The position numbers and the translations under genes are program-made. This document shows, in pieces, positions 11,852-25,100 of a DNA stretch of 64,000 nt (its first letter is position 1; every line of letters begins with the position of its first letter). The stretch covers positions 42,380,653-42,444,652 of the forward strand of contig VZSR01003807.1 of the NCBI GenBank assembly GCA_013398615.1. Direction: 5' to 3'. The stretch is from Brachypodius melanocephalos. Taxonomy: Eukaryota; Chordata; Aves; Passeriformes; Pycnonotidae. A model generated the notes under the pieces. It was given only the letters and a program-made list of their open reading frames with translations. It had not been told where the DNA came from and searched no databases.

Positions 11852-14800
11852 ATGGCCACCCCGAGTGGCAGAGGGGCGCGGGCCAGGCGGGGGACGCGTC
11901 CCGCAGCTTCGCGGGGCCGGGGCGTGAAGAAGGACGCAGCCCGAAATCCCTCGCGGGGCCGCGTCGCGGGTGACAGCCCGAGCGACGCCGCGACCCTCCA
12001 GGGGGCGCGGACGGACGGAGCCCCCGCCCGGGGCGGCCGCTCGGCGCGGCGAGCCCCCGCTGCCCGAGAGCTGCCAGCGGGCGAGGCGGCGGACGGCTCA
12101 GAGGCGCTCCCCGCCCCGCGGAGCAGGGCGCCGGCCGCCAGAGCCCCCGCGGCCCCGCGGAGCGTCGCGGCAGTGCCTGACGGGGTGGTCTCTGCCCCCG
12201 GCCGTCGCCCCCCGCCGGTGGCGGACGCCTTGCGGCTCCGGGAGGTGCTGTCGCGGCTCAGCCTGGCCCGCGACGACGTGTCCGAGGCTTCGACGCTGGT
12301 GAACAGGGTGGTCTCGCACCTGGTCCAGACCATCCGCAGCAAGGACAGCTGCTTCAGCTCCATCGAGCGGCAGAGCGCCGGCAGCTACTACGAGCGCGTC
12401 AAGGTGGGTGCCGGGGTCGGGGGGGAAGCGCTCCCCCGCCGGGCTGCGGCGGTGGGCGTCTCGCACAGGCCGGCCGCGCCAGAGCCGGTCTTAAGATAGC
12501 ACTTCCTGACGAGTTAAAACAAAGGATGGCTCTGTGAAGTAATCACAATGCATTATAAAATGATCAACAAGCTGCTGAATGGTATTACCGTGCATTCAGT
12601 CAGATACGCTACCTGGACGTTCAAGCTGCAGCAAACCCCGCCCTTGCACAGCACGCACCTGACCGCGGTCTAACACCACGATCAGTCAAGTAGAGCACTG
12701 CACAAGAAGCCCTGGGCCAGGTTTTGGTTTATGGCTTTTTCAAAAAGCGGGAGTTACGGATACAAAGTGCAAGAAAGAAAATTTAGATTAGATATTAGAA
12801 AGATTTTTTTTTACAGTGAGGGTGGTGGGACATTGGCACAGGGCACTTGAGGAGACTGTGGATGCTCCAAACCTGGCAAGCGTTCAAGGCTAGGTTGGAT
12901 AAGGCCTTGAGCAACCTGGTGTAGGGGAGGTCAGGACTAGCTAGATCTCTAAGGTCCATTCCAATCCCTTCACCTTCCGTGATTAACCAGTACCTTTTTT
13001 CCTGGTTCCAACAGACTGAAAGAAAGTCAAACATAGAGACACCTCTTTTTTTCTGTCTAAAACCAGCTTCAGACCTAGCAATGCAGTTTTTTTCCCTCAC
13101 AGTGAATTCTGATGCGCAAAAGGATGACTGAGTGCAGCATTTATGCATTAATTATTCAGAACAGCTCAAGAATCTTAAAACTGTCTTAAAAAATTAATAA
13201 GTTGGAGAGCTGGGAAGTGAGCTGTAAATTGCTATTTTCCACCCCAATGCACAGTAATCTTGCAATACCACAGAAATAAGCTCACATTTCACATCAGACA
13301 TGATTAGTACACCAAGGTCAATTAAACAACTGGTAGATGGTACAACTGGTATAAAAATCTCAGGAGAATAAAACCTCAGTTGCACACTGGCTGTCGTATT
13401 CTCATATTTGCAGATATCTGAACCAAATGAGTTTGACATCATGCTTGTAATGCCTGTGGCAAGGATTCAGCTGGAGGAGTCTGATGATACTGGAGCCTAT
13501 TATTATGTATCATTCAAAAGAAGTCCAAAAGAAAAGGGTTGGTTGAAGTTTTTAGAGGAAGATGGAAAATTATCAGCCTTTAAAATGCTTCAAGCACTAA
13601 GAGAAATTATCAAACAAGAAGTAAAAAACATCAAAGGTTAGTACTGAGAGAATAAGCTTCACTAGGAAGTGCTAAAAATCCAGTTACATTGTGCATAGTT
13701 GCCCCAGTGTTAGGAAGATACATTTTCCGGCCAGTCCTCTATCTCTTTGTGCCAATGGAGCTGTAACCCCTCCTTGTCTCCAGTATCTCAAGCTGGCTCT
13801 TGTATTAAGAATCACAAACACATCATAGGTAACTTGTTAAAATATTAACTCCACTATGCATATTTTCTGAATGAAAATAATAAACATTAAGCGTTCTGTT
13901 GCATGCTTGGTATTTTTCCTGCATGACCTATACATCTTGCATCTATCTGGAGCATACAAAGAGCCATTTGCTGAAGTGGTAGCAAAACAAAGAGCTTTCT
14001 TTTATACAGTACCTGATATGTTTTACTGATCAATACAGAAATGGTATCCCAGTTATTTTTATAATTATATATAATATATATTATATAATTATATTAAAAG
14101 GACCCCAGTTAGGGTTATTTTTTCCCAAAACCTTCAGAAACATTGTGGCTAGATCTCTTCACTGTGTGTTTTCAACAGGGAAGCAGTTCAATGAAAAACA
14201 TCACTGTGTTTTTAATTCTTAGACAGTAAATCAAGCAAACACAGCAGTGTTCCCTAGTTCATAGAACTCAACAGGCCTCCTCAATGTTTCAACATCCTGT
14301 AGGATAAAGAACCAGTAAATGAACCCAGGTATTTCTTCTGATTACTTATGAGCTCTTTAGTAAAAACTGTAACATTCTCCAAAAAAAAAAAGTTTCATCT
14401 AACTAATCTATCTATCTAACATGAAATATCATTTTCTTTGTTACTAGATTTGGAAGTCACTGTGGCAAGGAAAAAGGCTGGAAGCCCTGCAATAACTCTT
14501 CAGATCAAAAATCCTCCATCAGAAATATCAGTGGACATCATCTTAACTTTGGAGGTTCAGCAGAGCTGGCCCCCCACCACACAGGGTGGCTTCAAAATTG
14601 AACAGTGGCTGGGAACAAAAGTCAGGAGGGATTTGAAATTTAGATCACTTTATTTAGTAGCCAAGCAAAACAAAAGAGAAAAAGTTCTAAGAGGTACCTC
14701 AAATATGGACAATAATAAGTTATGAAATTTCTCTACAACTTTATCACTTACAAGTGCCATAGAAAGGGTATCCAGGTCATGTTCATGTATACAGATCATG

Positions 14801-17068
14801 TATCCCGCCTTCGAGACACCTCATCCTGGATATATCCAGCTCAGACAAATGAAATCCCTCTTTAAAGCATCAGATTTGTGGTACTGCTTGTCCTGTACTG
14901 AAATGTAAATACAAACCTGCTCTACCAGGCTGTACACTAACCATTACTAAGAGCATTATCTTAAATCCACTCCAGACAGACACATGGATATGAGCCTTCC
15001 CTTGTGCTAGCACTGTACTTAACAGCAACTTGCACTCTCTTGTAAAGAAATTAGAAGAAAGTTGCTAAAAATGCAGGGAACATCCTCATACATGGGACTG
15101 CATCCACAAATCAGATACTTCTGCAGGAAGCAAACTGTTTTCTGTCAAGATTCATTACTTCTCACTGAACTCTGGTATGGCTACAACATTTTTTCCTCCA
15201 GACCACCGTCACATTGAGGCCCCATTAGTTTACAGAAACATTCTGACTTGTCAATGCATTATGGTAACTGATGATTTCAGCAAAAAGATTTCAAGCATTC
15301 TGGAACCTTTTTAATTAGCATGCCCATGTTATCAAAGCCTAGTACAGCAGTACTGATTTACTTGGCAATTTCTTCCTGTGCAAATTAAATGCAAAGAGTA
15401 ACCAAGCCAAACAAGCAAGGGAAACTGTAATTCATGAAGAGAAGACAAAAGTGATTGCTGGTGTTAAAACCAGGGCATAGAGCTATATAAGCAATTATTT
15501 TCAGAAGCAGAACAACAAAAATAAGTGCTTTATGACACCTACCTATATGTCATCCTACCTATTACCCTTACTTCACAAATCTATAACTTGCACAAAAAAA
15601 AGCTCCAGAAAACACACTAAGAGTACAGAAATTAAAAGGCTGTAGATTTCTATGAATAATGCAGTTCTCTAAATCATGTTCAGCAAATCCAGGGACATTC
15701 AGAATTAACCCTAATTTTAAAGTAAATCCAAACATCCTTAAGAATTTAAAGCATCCAAACAATTATGTCCTATATTAATTATATTCTAATTGTGTTTGTG
15801 AAGCAGCTGGGGAGTTAAAGAGGAACTAACTGCATTCACTGAATTATGACCTTTTTAGTAGGTACAAAATAATTGCTGGTATTTAAGTCAATTACAAAAT
15901 TGGGGTTTTTTTCTAGCTACAAAGGCTGATGCTTAGTGCTGTGTAACCATTTAACAGTCTTGTGCTTGACTTCAGGGAACACCTGGCGCCTTTCCTTCTC
16001 ACATATTGAAAAGCACATGATAAACAACCATGGCAACTCAAAGACATGTTGTGAATCCGATGGACCAAAGTGCTGTAGGTTGGTATTTCACAAGAATATT
16101 TTACTTTAAGCCTGTGTGAGCTGGGCTAGCACTAACACTGTTTCAGTTTAGCAATTAAGAATTTGATCTAACAGTAATTACTCATAATAGGAAGCCAGAG
16201 TAAGTCTCTTAGGCATAATTGTTCTACAGCAATACAACACTGCATGTGCTTGCTGAATGTCTGACTTGCATTTACCTAATGAAAGGTGGCAACAATCATA
16301 TTGCTGGTTTACACTCCAGACTTGCCTTAGAATGCAAAAATTTGTGACTTGTTAAATTATCTTTCCCAAATTCAGTCCCATTTAGGAAAAAAAGCTTTAA
16401 AAAGTGATGACTCCACTTTCTGAGCAAAATTATACTTCATATCAAGGCATCATTTCTAAAATGATGGTGAGAAAAGTGTTGATTGAGATCAAGATAAATG
16501 AATGATTTAGCACTTCAGTGAGAACTGTTTTCCAGATTTCTTCGACAACAAAGAACAAAACCCACGAGATAACAAAATCTCAACAAGTAAAATAAGTTGG
16601 TTTGCCAATTACATCTTATACTTGAACCAAGAAAGCCACAAGAGAATGAATGCATAATTGTGTTTAAATAAACTACATATTTAGAACTATGGAGAAGGTA
16701 CCTAATATATATTTTTTTTTAACAGGAAAGGTTGTCTTAAGCTGCTGAAGTATCTTCTAGAGCAACTTAAAATGAAATATCCAAAAGAATTGGAAAAATT
16801 CTGTTCATATCATGTCAAAACTGCTTTTCTCCACTCCTGCGTCACGTGGCCAAATGACTCAGACTGGCACTTGGGAGACCTGGATCATTGTTTTCAGCAA
16901 TGTCTGGGATTTTTTGTGGAGTGTCTGCAAAAGTCTCATCTGACTCACTTTTTTATTCCCCAATACAACTTGTTGAGCCTAGAAGATAAGGCAAAACATC
17001 ATTTCCTTTCAAGAAAAATAAGCCATGAATTGAACAATGGATTCCCAATATTTCATGAGAATTATTAA
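11852..17068 (+). CDS. CGAS: cGAS, cyclic GMP-AMP synthase (complete, 5 exons)
   Basis: cGAS binds double-stranded DNA and converts ATP and GTP into 2'3'-cGAMP, the STING agonist. Coding exons: 11852-12403, 13414-13636, 14448-14693, 15976-16078, 16726-17068; total 1467 nt, 488 aa plus TAA, all GT-AG and in phase. Residues 1 to about 130 are a disordered Arg/Ala/Pro-rich basic tail. The nucleotidyltransferase core begins near 'LSLARDDVSEAS' (137-148). Catalytic signature: G177-S178 in GSYYE; E190 and D192 in NEFDIM; D288 in SVDII. The zinc ribbon in exon 4 is H359-X5-C365-C366-X6-C373. Dimer-interface K363 and E367 match human K394 and E398. Human is 522 aa; the difference is mostly in the N-terminal tail. 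The start is a near-ideal GCGGCCATGGCC context, but an in-frame ATG lies upstream at 11285. Tail-to-tail with DDX43. Confidence 0.96.
11994..12010 (+). promoter_or_regulatory. Possible CTCF-like site inside CGAS exon 1
   Basis: CCCTCCAGGGGGCGCGG resembles the CTCF core (CCASYAGRKGGC) except for T in place of A at the third core base. It lies in coding sequence of a CpG island, so chance is a real alternative. Confidence 0.35.
12783..12985 (+). repeat. CR1 LINE 3' fragment in CGAS intron 1
   Basis: The segment runs through the usual CR1 3' blocks: an ATTAGAAAG-type opening, a GACATTGGCACAGGGC block, a GCGTTCAAGGCTAGGTTGGA block, then TCTCTAAGGTCCATTCCAATCCC. It has the same orientation as CGAS. 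Confidence 0.75.
14061..14092. repeat. AT-rich near-palindrome in CGAS intron 2
   Basis: A 32-bp pure A/T stretch is almost its own reverse complement, with ATAATTATATA at one end and TATATAATTAT at the other. It is probably a simple (TA)-type repeat able to extrude a cruciform. Confidence 0.55.
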
Positions 17069-18003
17069 GAACACTGTTCACAATAGATATCTAATCATGT
17101 TGACTTGCCTATTTGAAACAAAAAATTCTGCACCATAAACTACTCTTCAGTAGTCTGGTACTACAAACACCAAAAAGCGCCCCACACCAAAGTAAAATCA
17201 AGAACACAAACAGAAAAATGTATACTTCAGTCACACTGCTTAGCCATAACCCTTAAAGTAAATGTTTTAAGTAATATTTACCTTGCCTGTCCAAGTGTAG
17301 ATGTCACCTTCAAAATATCTTCAAGGTATACTAAGAACATATGGAAGAATTTGCAATAGTTCATTTCCCACACATAATTTCTATGTTTCTAAATACAAAG
17401 GCATCAATGACTGCATAAAGGGAAAAATGACAATTTTATTTAAAATTAAGATCCACTGCAGAATATCCAAAATATTCTCCCGTTTTCAAAAAAAAAGTCA
17501 CTGCAGTTACTTCGACATTAACCAGAAAAGCTTCTCCAGATCACCTGCGTGGATGAAGATCTTTTGCAGAGGACAATCACCAGAACAGTTAGCAGAGACA
17601 ATATTTTATCTGAGTGATATGAAGTTCCTGAAGAAATTTATCCTTTCTGAATCTTCAGAATTACTTTAGAAATCAGTCTTCTCATTGGGCTTTGGATGGG
17701 AAAAAATCAATACCTAATACACTGCAACAGAGTAGATGGTTTTGTGCCAATGAGCATTTATTTGTATGATGAATCACATAGAAAGGAATGCATCTTTCGA
17801 CCTGTATCAAAGAGAGAGACTCTTGATATAAAAGGTTTTCAAAACCAAAATGCAGCATGAACTGGATGCTCCTGAAATTGAATTTCATATCCATTTTTCT
17901 CACATTGAAGAAATGTGTGATAGGGAAAAAAAGTAATTATAATATTTCCTATTACTAAAATTTTGCAGGTGAGAAGTACACAGCATTTGAGAACTGTGCT
18001 GCA

Positions 18004-18009
18004 AATAAA
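18004..18009 (+). other. CGAS: Candidate CGAS polyadenylation signal
   Basis: This is the first canonical plus-strand AATAAA after the CGAS stop, giving a 3'UTR of roughly 950 nt. A second AATAAA at 18380-18385 is an alternative. Confidence 0.45.
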
Positions 18010-18992
18010 TACATCTTTTGCTTCTACTTATAGAAGACATGGGAAGTCCATGTTTTTAGCCTTCTTTTTGAAGGCAAAATAACCTACTGGCTTGAATAAT
18101 GCCCATGTTTACCTCAATTATGAGCAAATTAAGAGGGAAGAATATTTAGAGAGTAATTTTACTAAAATATTCTCATTTTACTGAATTTTGTTTATTGGTG
18201 TTTATTTGATCATATGACACATAAATAAACACAAGTTCAGACCAAGCATCAAATGAAGGAATAACTCCTTCCCATTCAAACTTCAAAGACTAGAAGAAAA
18301 TGCCCCATTATCACTGGGAGTCTCTGTGACAGAACACTGACATCCAAATGTAAAGTGTAAATCAACTTTATCTGGAAGAAATAAAAGCTGACCTTCAATT
18401 GTATTCTTTTGTCCATAACTTTGTTAACATTACTCTAGTAATTTTTGGGTTTATTTCTTAAGCTAGAATATTACATCCACAAAAATCAGAGTAGAAGCTG
18501 GTTTTCTTCCCCCAGTTAGCCACAAACAAGTACTTCTTGTCATGCTCTCCTCCATTACAAGAAAAGGCAGACGTCTCTCAAAAAATCTTGAGACACAAGT
18601 CTTAACAAAAATTACCTCCAATGTTAAGTTTTAAAATAAGAATAAAGAAAACTTGCTTCAGCAAACATAAATAACAGCAAACAAAGCAGTTTTTGTTATC
18701 CTGAGAAATACTTCTGCATGCCAGCAGCATATCAAGGCAAAGGTACAGTATTTTCAAACTACATTGACAAACATTGCTTACAATGAATAATCCAGGTCTC
18801 TGAATATAAAAGGAAAAATTAGCTTTTACATTTATAAACAATACTGCATTTAACAAAAAAACCCCAAAACAGCTAACAAAGCCACAATATTTGTTTTTAA
18901 CCAGAAGATAATGGCTTTAGAAGTTTCATATATCACACAAGGAAAAAAACCTTAATTTTCATGTGAAAATAGTGTCCAAGTGCTAAATCAGA

Positions 18993-18998
18993 TTTATT
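18993..18998 (-). other. DDX43: Candidate DDX43 polyadenylation signal
   Basis: Plus-strand TTTATT is AATAAA on the minus strand, about 175 nt past the DDX43 TAA and the nearest canonical hexamer. Confidence 0.45.
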
Positions 18999-19171
18999 CC
19001 TTTATAAAGTTAATCCAGTTTTCTTTTATAAGACACTTTTGAGAAATTTGTTTAAATAGGACAGGTACAGAAAACAATCAAACACAAAATGAAACTTGTA
19101 AATTCAAGCCCATGGATGCTAACACTAATTAAAATCACTTTCTCTGTTTCAGTGGCTTCAAGGGATTACAC

Positions 19172-22100
19172 TTATTTTGAGGGCTTTCTCCAAGGTCTTT
19201 GCATATCCTTTTCAATTTCTTTTCTCGTTTGTGATTGTTTGTATCTTTCTGCCATTGCAATAAGCTCATCAGGAACTACCTAATAAGAAAGCAGGCAAAA
19301 AAAACCCAAAGTGAATTTTAAATAAATCTAAACTTTTAGACTCTGCTTTAAGAAAATGCTATTGATTTGTGTGTTCCCAAACTTGATTCCATTATTTATC
19401 TGGCTCCTGTCACTTTCCAGATTCTTTTCTGTAGAAATGCAGAGAAAAACCTGTTTACATAAGGGTGTACTGAAATATATTGAAAAATAATCATCATATT
19501 GTCTCTTGATTTTCAATAATATATCTATACATAATATATATATATTATATTGTATAACCATATCTGATGGTGGCAACATATAACCAGCTAACTACAACAG
19601 AGTTCAAACAGAAATGTATCTTTTAATTATAAGGAACACCAGTAAAAACATTCAGTGCCACTCATAGGTGATGATATACTATATACATATATTTGAATGT
19701 TGATTTATGTTAAATTCCTTATGGAAGTTTTAAGAGCCTCTGAAGAGGCTTAAAGAATCTGTTGTCATAGGAACAGTTATCACATGCTTAGAACAAAGCT
19801 AAAAGACAACGAAAGAAGGGCAGGAGAAAATGGTCAGACCTCCCACCACTGGGAGGTCACAAGAGCATCTTACCAAGATCCACAGGGGTTTTGGGCATGT
19901 TTGTAATTATGTAAAAAGGTGAATAGTAGCAAAATACTCTCACCTCGAAGTTCTTAACAGCTGAGGCCAGATGCGAAGAATTACAGACAGATTTATTAGG
20001 TTGAGTGACAGTGATGAAAAAACCCCCAGGTACCATTGTTTGCTCAAAGAACAAAGGCAGTATCCAACAAGACTTCTTAAATCAGGTGGGTATAATGCTG
20101 ACATTAATGCAATGTTTACTGCAAAAAGCACTGTGGGCAGCTGCCCCGTCAAGAGGTCTCAGATCACTGATCTGTCAAAGCCAGCCCAGTTCAACAATCT
20201 GCGATGGCACGTGGCCATGGGTGGAAGGGACTCTGTCGAGAATCAGTCTCCTGATCAGAGCAAAGGGCACTGTGTGAACATGCCAGTAACATGATTGCTC
20301 AGTCTGTGTGATTTGTGTCTGCCAGTGGCACAACTACAGTGCAAACAGTAGAGCACAAACAAATGTAAATAGCTTTAAGTTTCCCTAAAAGTGCCTGGGC
20401 TTGGCAATGCTTGGACAGATGGAGGATGCAGCCAGGACAAAAAGTCTGGTGGAGCAGGAAGTCACATTCCTCTAGTTTTCATTTCTTTTGCCAGGCTTTG
20501 TAATTGAGCAATGCTTGCTATTTCCTATCAGCATCTTTGTCTTGAGCTGGCATGAGGGATAGCTTGCTAGTATATGTTTTATATGCTGAATTGCTCTTAC
20601 TGGTAAGCAACTATCCTGGCAAAATATGACAACCCTTGAGTCCATTCTGCCTATGTTTCAAACATTATTTAGAAATAAAGTTAAAAATTATGTATCTCTA
20701 GCTGAAAGTCTCAACAGACTCATCAGTGGAGATGGAAGTAATGAGACAAAGTTATTTTTCAGTTGAAACATTGGATGATTTTCTTCCCCAGAATCAGATC
20801 CTCTCCTAGAGCTGGAAGTGTAACTTATTCCAAAGTAAAATCACAAAAAATTCTTGCTAGAGTGGTTTTTGAACAAGCACAAGGCAAGAGTGGGAAGAAG
20901 TGAGGATACAGAAACATAAAAAATCTCAGTGAGGTAGATCCAGCATCTAGTGGCTGGCTGAGATTTTTCATGAACAATCTGTGTATCTGCTAAACATATA
21001 AGCAAGGGTAGGGTAGTCCAAGTGAGAAAACAGAAAAGGATAAAGATGCCGTAATTTATATGGAATGCTTTTCCTGGTATTACAGAGATTACTGTTTTTC
21101 CAATAAACCTGTCCTTCTTAATAAGCTTTTATATATAAAAGATTCCTTCAGCATGAAACAGACACCTTTTTGTTGTACCTGTTTTTCTTTATATAATCTG
21201 TAGATTCAAAATCACAGAGAACATCTGGCTAACAAAAGCAGCTAACTTGTTTTGATATTGAAGTATTCTGAAACTTCTTACTTTTACATGATGCTTTAAT
21301 ACTGAAACAATGGAATTTTCATTGTCATGAGAAAAAACCCCAACACTTTGTCTATGGGGATACTTCCTTTCTATCAGACTATCTAAGTTTGAGAATAATG
21401 TTGTGACTAATAGTAACTTCTGAAAGCAAGGATTCAGAGTTCCTCTTTTCTCCTCTGAACTCTGAGCTCCCAGCTGAACTATCACACATTACAAAATACC
21501 AAAACCAGGTCGGGAACTTCGCAGTCTGCAGCTGGAGACAAGGCTTGAAAGGCAACTGCTAACTCAGAATACAAAACACAAGGCACCTCTACAGTAGTTT
21601 CACTGTATCATTACCGGTTTCACCTCTTGTATTTTCTGAATAAAAATTAAGCAAAAAACCCACCTCAACCAAAATTCCCAAATCTGCAACTTTAAGGAAT
21701 TATTAGGTGACTACTCTTGTACACATTTTTTTTCTCCTTTTCCTCCCTCAAAAGCATGTTACTAGGTTTGCAATAAAGCAACATAGTATCTTTCAAAGAA
21801 GAGTTACAAACCAGAAGATTGAAGTGAAGTTCTAAATCCAGAGTTTAAAGTCTGAGTAAGTGTCCATAGTAAAAAGCACAGATTCTAGATGAAATCTATT
21901 TAGTATGTAGTCAAACTTCCATCCAAAAAAACCAAACAAATGAACACACAACCCAAACAAAATTTCAGCCCAAGTCAGGACATGAACTAGGGGTTTACTA
22001 TGAATCGGGCAAACTATTGTTCCTTGTTACAGCAAGAAACAGCAACACAATTGTCTCTATTTTCTCAGCTATAGTATCAAGAAAAAATAAACTTCTTTAA

Positions 22101-25100
22101 AGAAAGAGATCTGGTTCCAGTTCCATTTCCCATACTATTTACAAGCATCAGTAAGAAAGATAGCTTGGAAAAGTACATGCAGGTGTCACAACTGTCAAAC
22201 ACAATAAACAGACGAGACAGTGGAGCTTCTTCTGATATAAGTATTGCTAATATTTACACTGTTAAACAAGAACATTGGTATATGCATCCAGAAGTGAAAT
22301 ACAAATGGAATAAAAAATTATGACATAAAATAAACCCTATTATTCCTCTGCAGACCTCAATGTGTATGCTAGTTACTTTTTCTTTGGACATGGAAGGCCA
22401 GTTCCTTACTGGGAATCATCTGTAAGGTAAAATACAACCAAAACTACCTAGGGCAAGACAGACTGAGAAGCCCATTTCCTTTCCCTGAGACACCACAAAC
22501 ACTCACCAAGAAGGGTCTAAAAAGGTTTATAGCTTCATGATCTGTCTCAGATGCTAACCCAGAACCAATATAAATCTTACCCACGAATGGATTCTTACTT
22601 GGTTTGCTCTTTCCAGAATGTCAATCAGCTCAGATGCAAACTTCCAATCATTGCTCGTGACCAGTGTTACTGCCTCCCCTGTGCGCCTACACAAGGAAGG
22701 AAACAACTGCGGATCTTCAAAACAACTCTTGCCAGGCTTTCACTACTGACCTAGGCAGTAATGAACTGCACTACAGGCAATATTAATGAGCTGATAGAGT
22801 AAACGTGGCTTGAGCATTAACTCTGCACATGACAGAGAGCAACTTGTCATAAAAATCAGAATACAGCAATTCACCTAAAATGGAGCAAATGCACAACTAA
22901 TTTAGACTTTTAGATAATAAACACAGTGTAACAGCAACATATTTAAATATGAAGAGACACACGTCCATATCGTGATTAAATGAGAAAAATCACACTTGTA
23001 CCAGCCTGGGAATGCAGTATCCAAAAGAACTACCACTAAACTACACTATGATCGGCTGCAGACTTTGAACCTACAGATGCTTCTTCTCAATGTGCTGTCT
23101 AAAAAACTAAATAAATCAGCACCTCATTAAGAGATAGACAAAGAAGTAACATTCCAGAATATCAATGCAAATTGTTTTTCTAATTCTTCCTCATATTTAA
23201 ACCAGCTTTCAAACATCCTTCATTGAATAACAGAAGAGTGTAGAACTTGTTTGCCTTCAATTTAACAATGAATTCATTTAAAGGCATGGAGCAGAGCACA
23301 CTTTGATAGACTGAAGTCTTCACTCCCCCATCCCACATCACCTGTAACCTCTAGAATTTGACAAGAAAAACATCTGTGCAGTGCATAAAACATAACAAAA
23401 CATTGATAATACATTACTATTTTCTGGTAAACACTTACCCTGCTCTCCCAGTACGACCCACTCTGTGAACATATTCTTCAATGTTGCGAGGGAAATCAAA
23501 GTTAAAAACGTGAGTAATGTCGTGCACATCAAGGCCACGGGATGCCAAGTCAGTAGCTACCAATATTCGAACTTTGCCTACAATAAGTATGACAGGAAGA
23601 GAATGGAACAAACAGAAAACATACTCCAGTCTATTGGTTTCCTAGCTTATCATGCACTTATTATTCTTAACACAAAAGTAAAAATATGCTTGTTGCATGT
23701 CACACTGAGTTAGCTTCAAATACAAGCTGGTAATTAAGCACCCAAAATGTCATTTTACTATTATTTGCATTTCACAAGTAGAACAGCAGAGTGCAGGAAA
23801 AGTAAGAAATATTCCTAGTTGATAAAAAGCATCTGTCCAAAGAACAAAAAACTTCAATAACTATATTCTCAGCTGACACTCTTGTCACAGTACCAGTCTT
23901 TTATTAGCACGTGTTCACATAACCCTACTGGCCTAATCTGGAGCAGAACTGTTTCACTGAAAGCACCATCATCTGATGTTTAAATTTACAATTCTGTAGA
24001 CTAACCCAATACCAACTTTTCCAGACAAGTCAAAAGTAAAATAAGCCTTAATTTAAATTATTAAAGTCCCAGACATTCAAAATTTTATTCAAGAGCAATC
24101 TCTTTGTTTGCTGGGTCTTTTTTTTTTGCCAAATTAATAAAGAAAATGTATCATTCAGAGCTCTTTAATATTTTCATTTCTATAGTACTAAAGAGACATG
24201 GCACTTAGACAAGTTTCAAACAGAACAAACTTTAAAAGCCTGGCTTAAACAAACCAGTACTTCAGTACCAACTCACCTTTCTTGAAGTCATCCAAAGCCT
24301 GTTCTCGATCACATTGTTCCCTATTGCCGTGAAGTGATTGTACTGGAACTCCTTGGATACCAAAGTCACTTGCTAAGTCATCAGCTCTAGGGTAAAATAA
24401 AGCAATAGCTCTTAAAAGAAAAAAAAAAATGGTGCAGTATCTAGATTTAGATCAAAAAGACAGTAATGTGACAACAACAGCTAAATGGGTGCTTAAGGAC
24501 AAAACATTACTGAGGTCAGAAGATATTTATTATAAAATAGGAAAGCAAGTCTAATCCACATAGAAATGCTTACCTATATTACCTTACTTTAGAGGAATAC
24601 TAGATTATTTTTGTGTTGTTCACTCAAGTTCAAATATGATACAATGACCACCCCCCCCATTAATCAGGTATCACGTGCATCAGAGGCACATGAAAGTAAA
24701 CAGTACCTCACATTCATTGTATCCCCAAGAATCCAAACATCTCACTCAAAACTACATGAAACTGAGACTTACCACCACCATAAATGATATTTTAAAAGAT
24801 ACAAACTGCCAGTCAGTCTGAAGGAAGAAATAAATAAACAAAAATAATACTACTGGCAGCACATTGTGGAGAAGAGCTATTCCACTTGATAGTTATTACG
24901 TTAACTAAGAAACTATTCAGTATTTCTGTCAGAAAAAAAAACCCAAACAGAGATGAAACTGGGAAGTGACTACATACGTAAGCTTTTTTCCCACAAAAAT
25001 GATGACCTTATCTTTTGGCTTCATAGACTTAATGAAGCTATGCATGAAAGCTCTCTTTTCCGCCTCGGGGATAACAATAACTTTTTGTTGTACCGTGTTT

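Larger units (their letters stand above)
10800..12480. promoter_or_regulatory. CpG island spanning MTO1 exons 1-2, the shared promoter and CGAS exon 1
   Basis: GC content and CpG frequency rise sharply at about 10.8 kb and fall at about 12.5 kb, against AT-rich flanks. The island covers the first two MTO1 exons, the intergenic promoter and all of CGAS exon 1. Much of the long stop-free reading on both strands here results from this composition, not from coding constraint. Confidence 0.85.
17069..19171. other. CGAS/DDX43 convergent 3' intergenic region
   Basis: About 2.1 kb separates the two convergent stop codons. Plus-strand AATAAA hexamers for CGAS occur at 18004-18009 and 18380-18385. The closest minus-strand hexamer for DDX43 is at 18998-18993. 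A plus-strand 122-codon open frame at 17301-17669 lies in what is probably CGAS 3'UTR and shows no family resemblance. No other gene or repeat is recognised. Confidence 0.6.

Noticed and set aside
11674..12363. 229-codon minus-strand open frame opposite CGAS exon 1
   Set aside because: It is antisense to confirmed coding sequence in a CpG island where stop codons are rare on both strands. It has no splice support and no family resemblance.
17301..17669. 122-codon plus-strand frame after CGAS
   Set aside because: It is AT-rich, without recognisable family or splice support, and lies within the likely CGAS 3'UTR.
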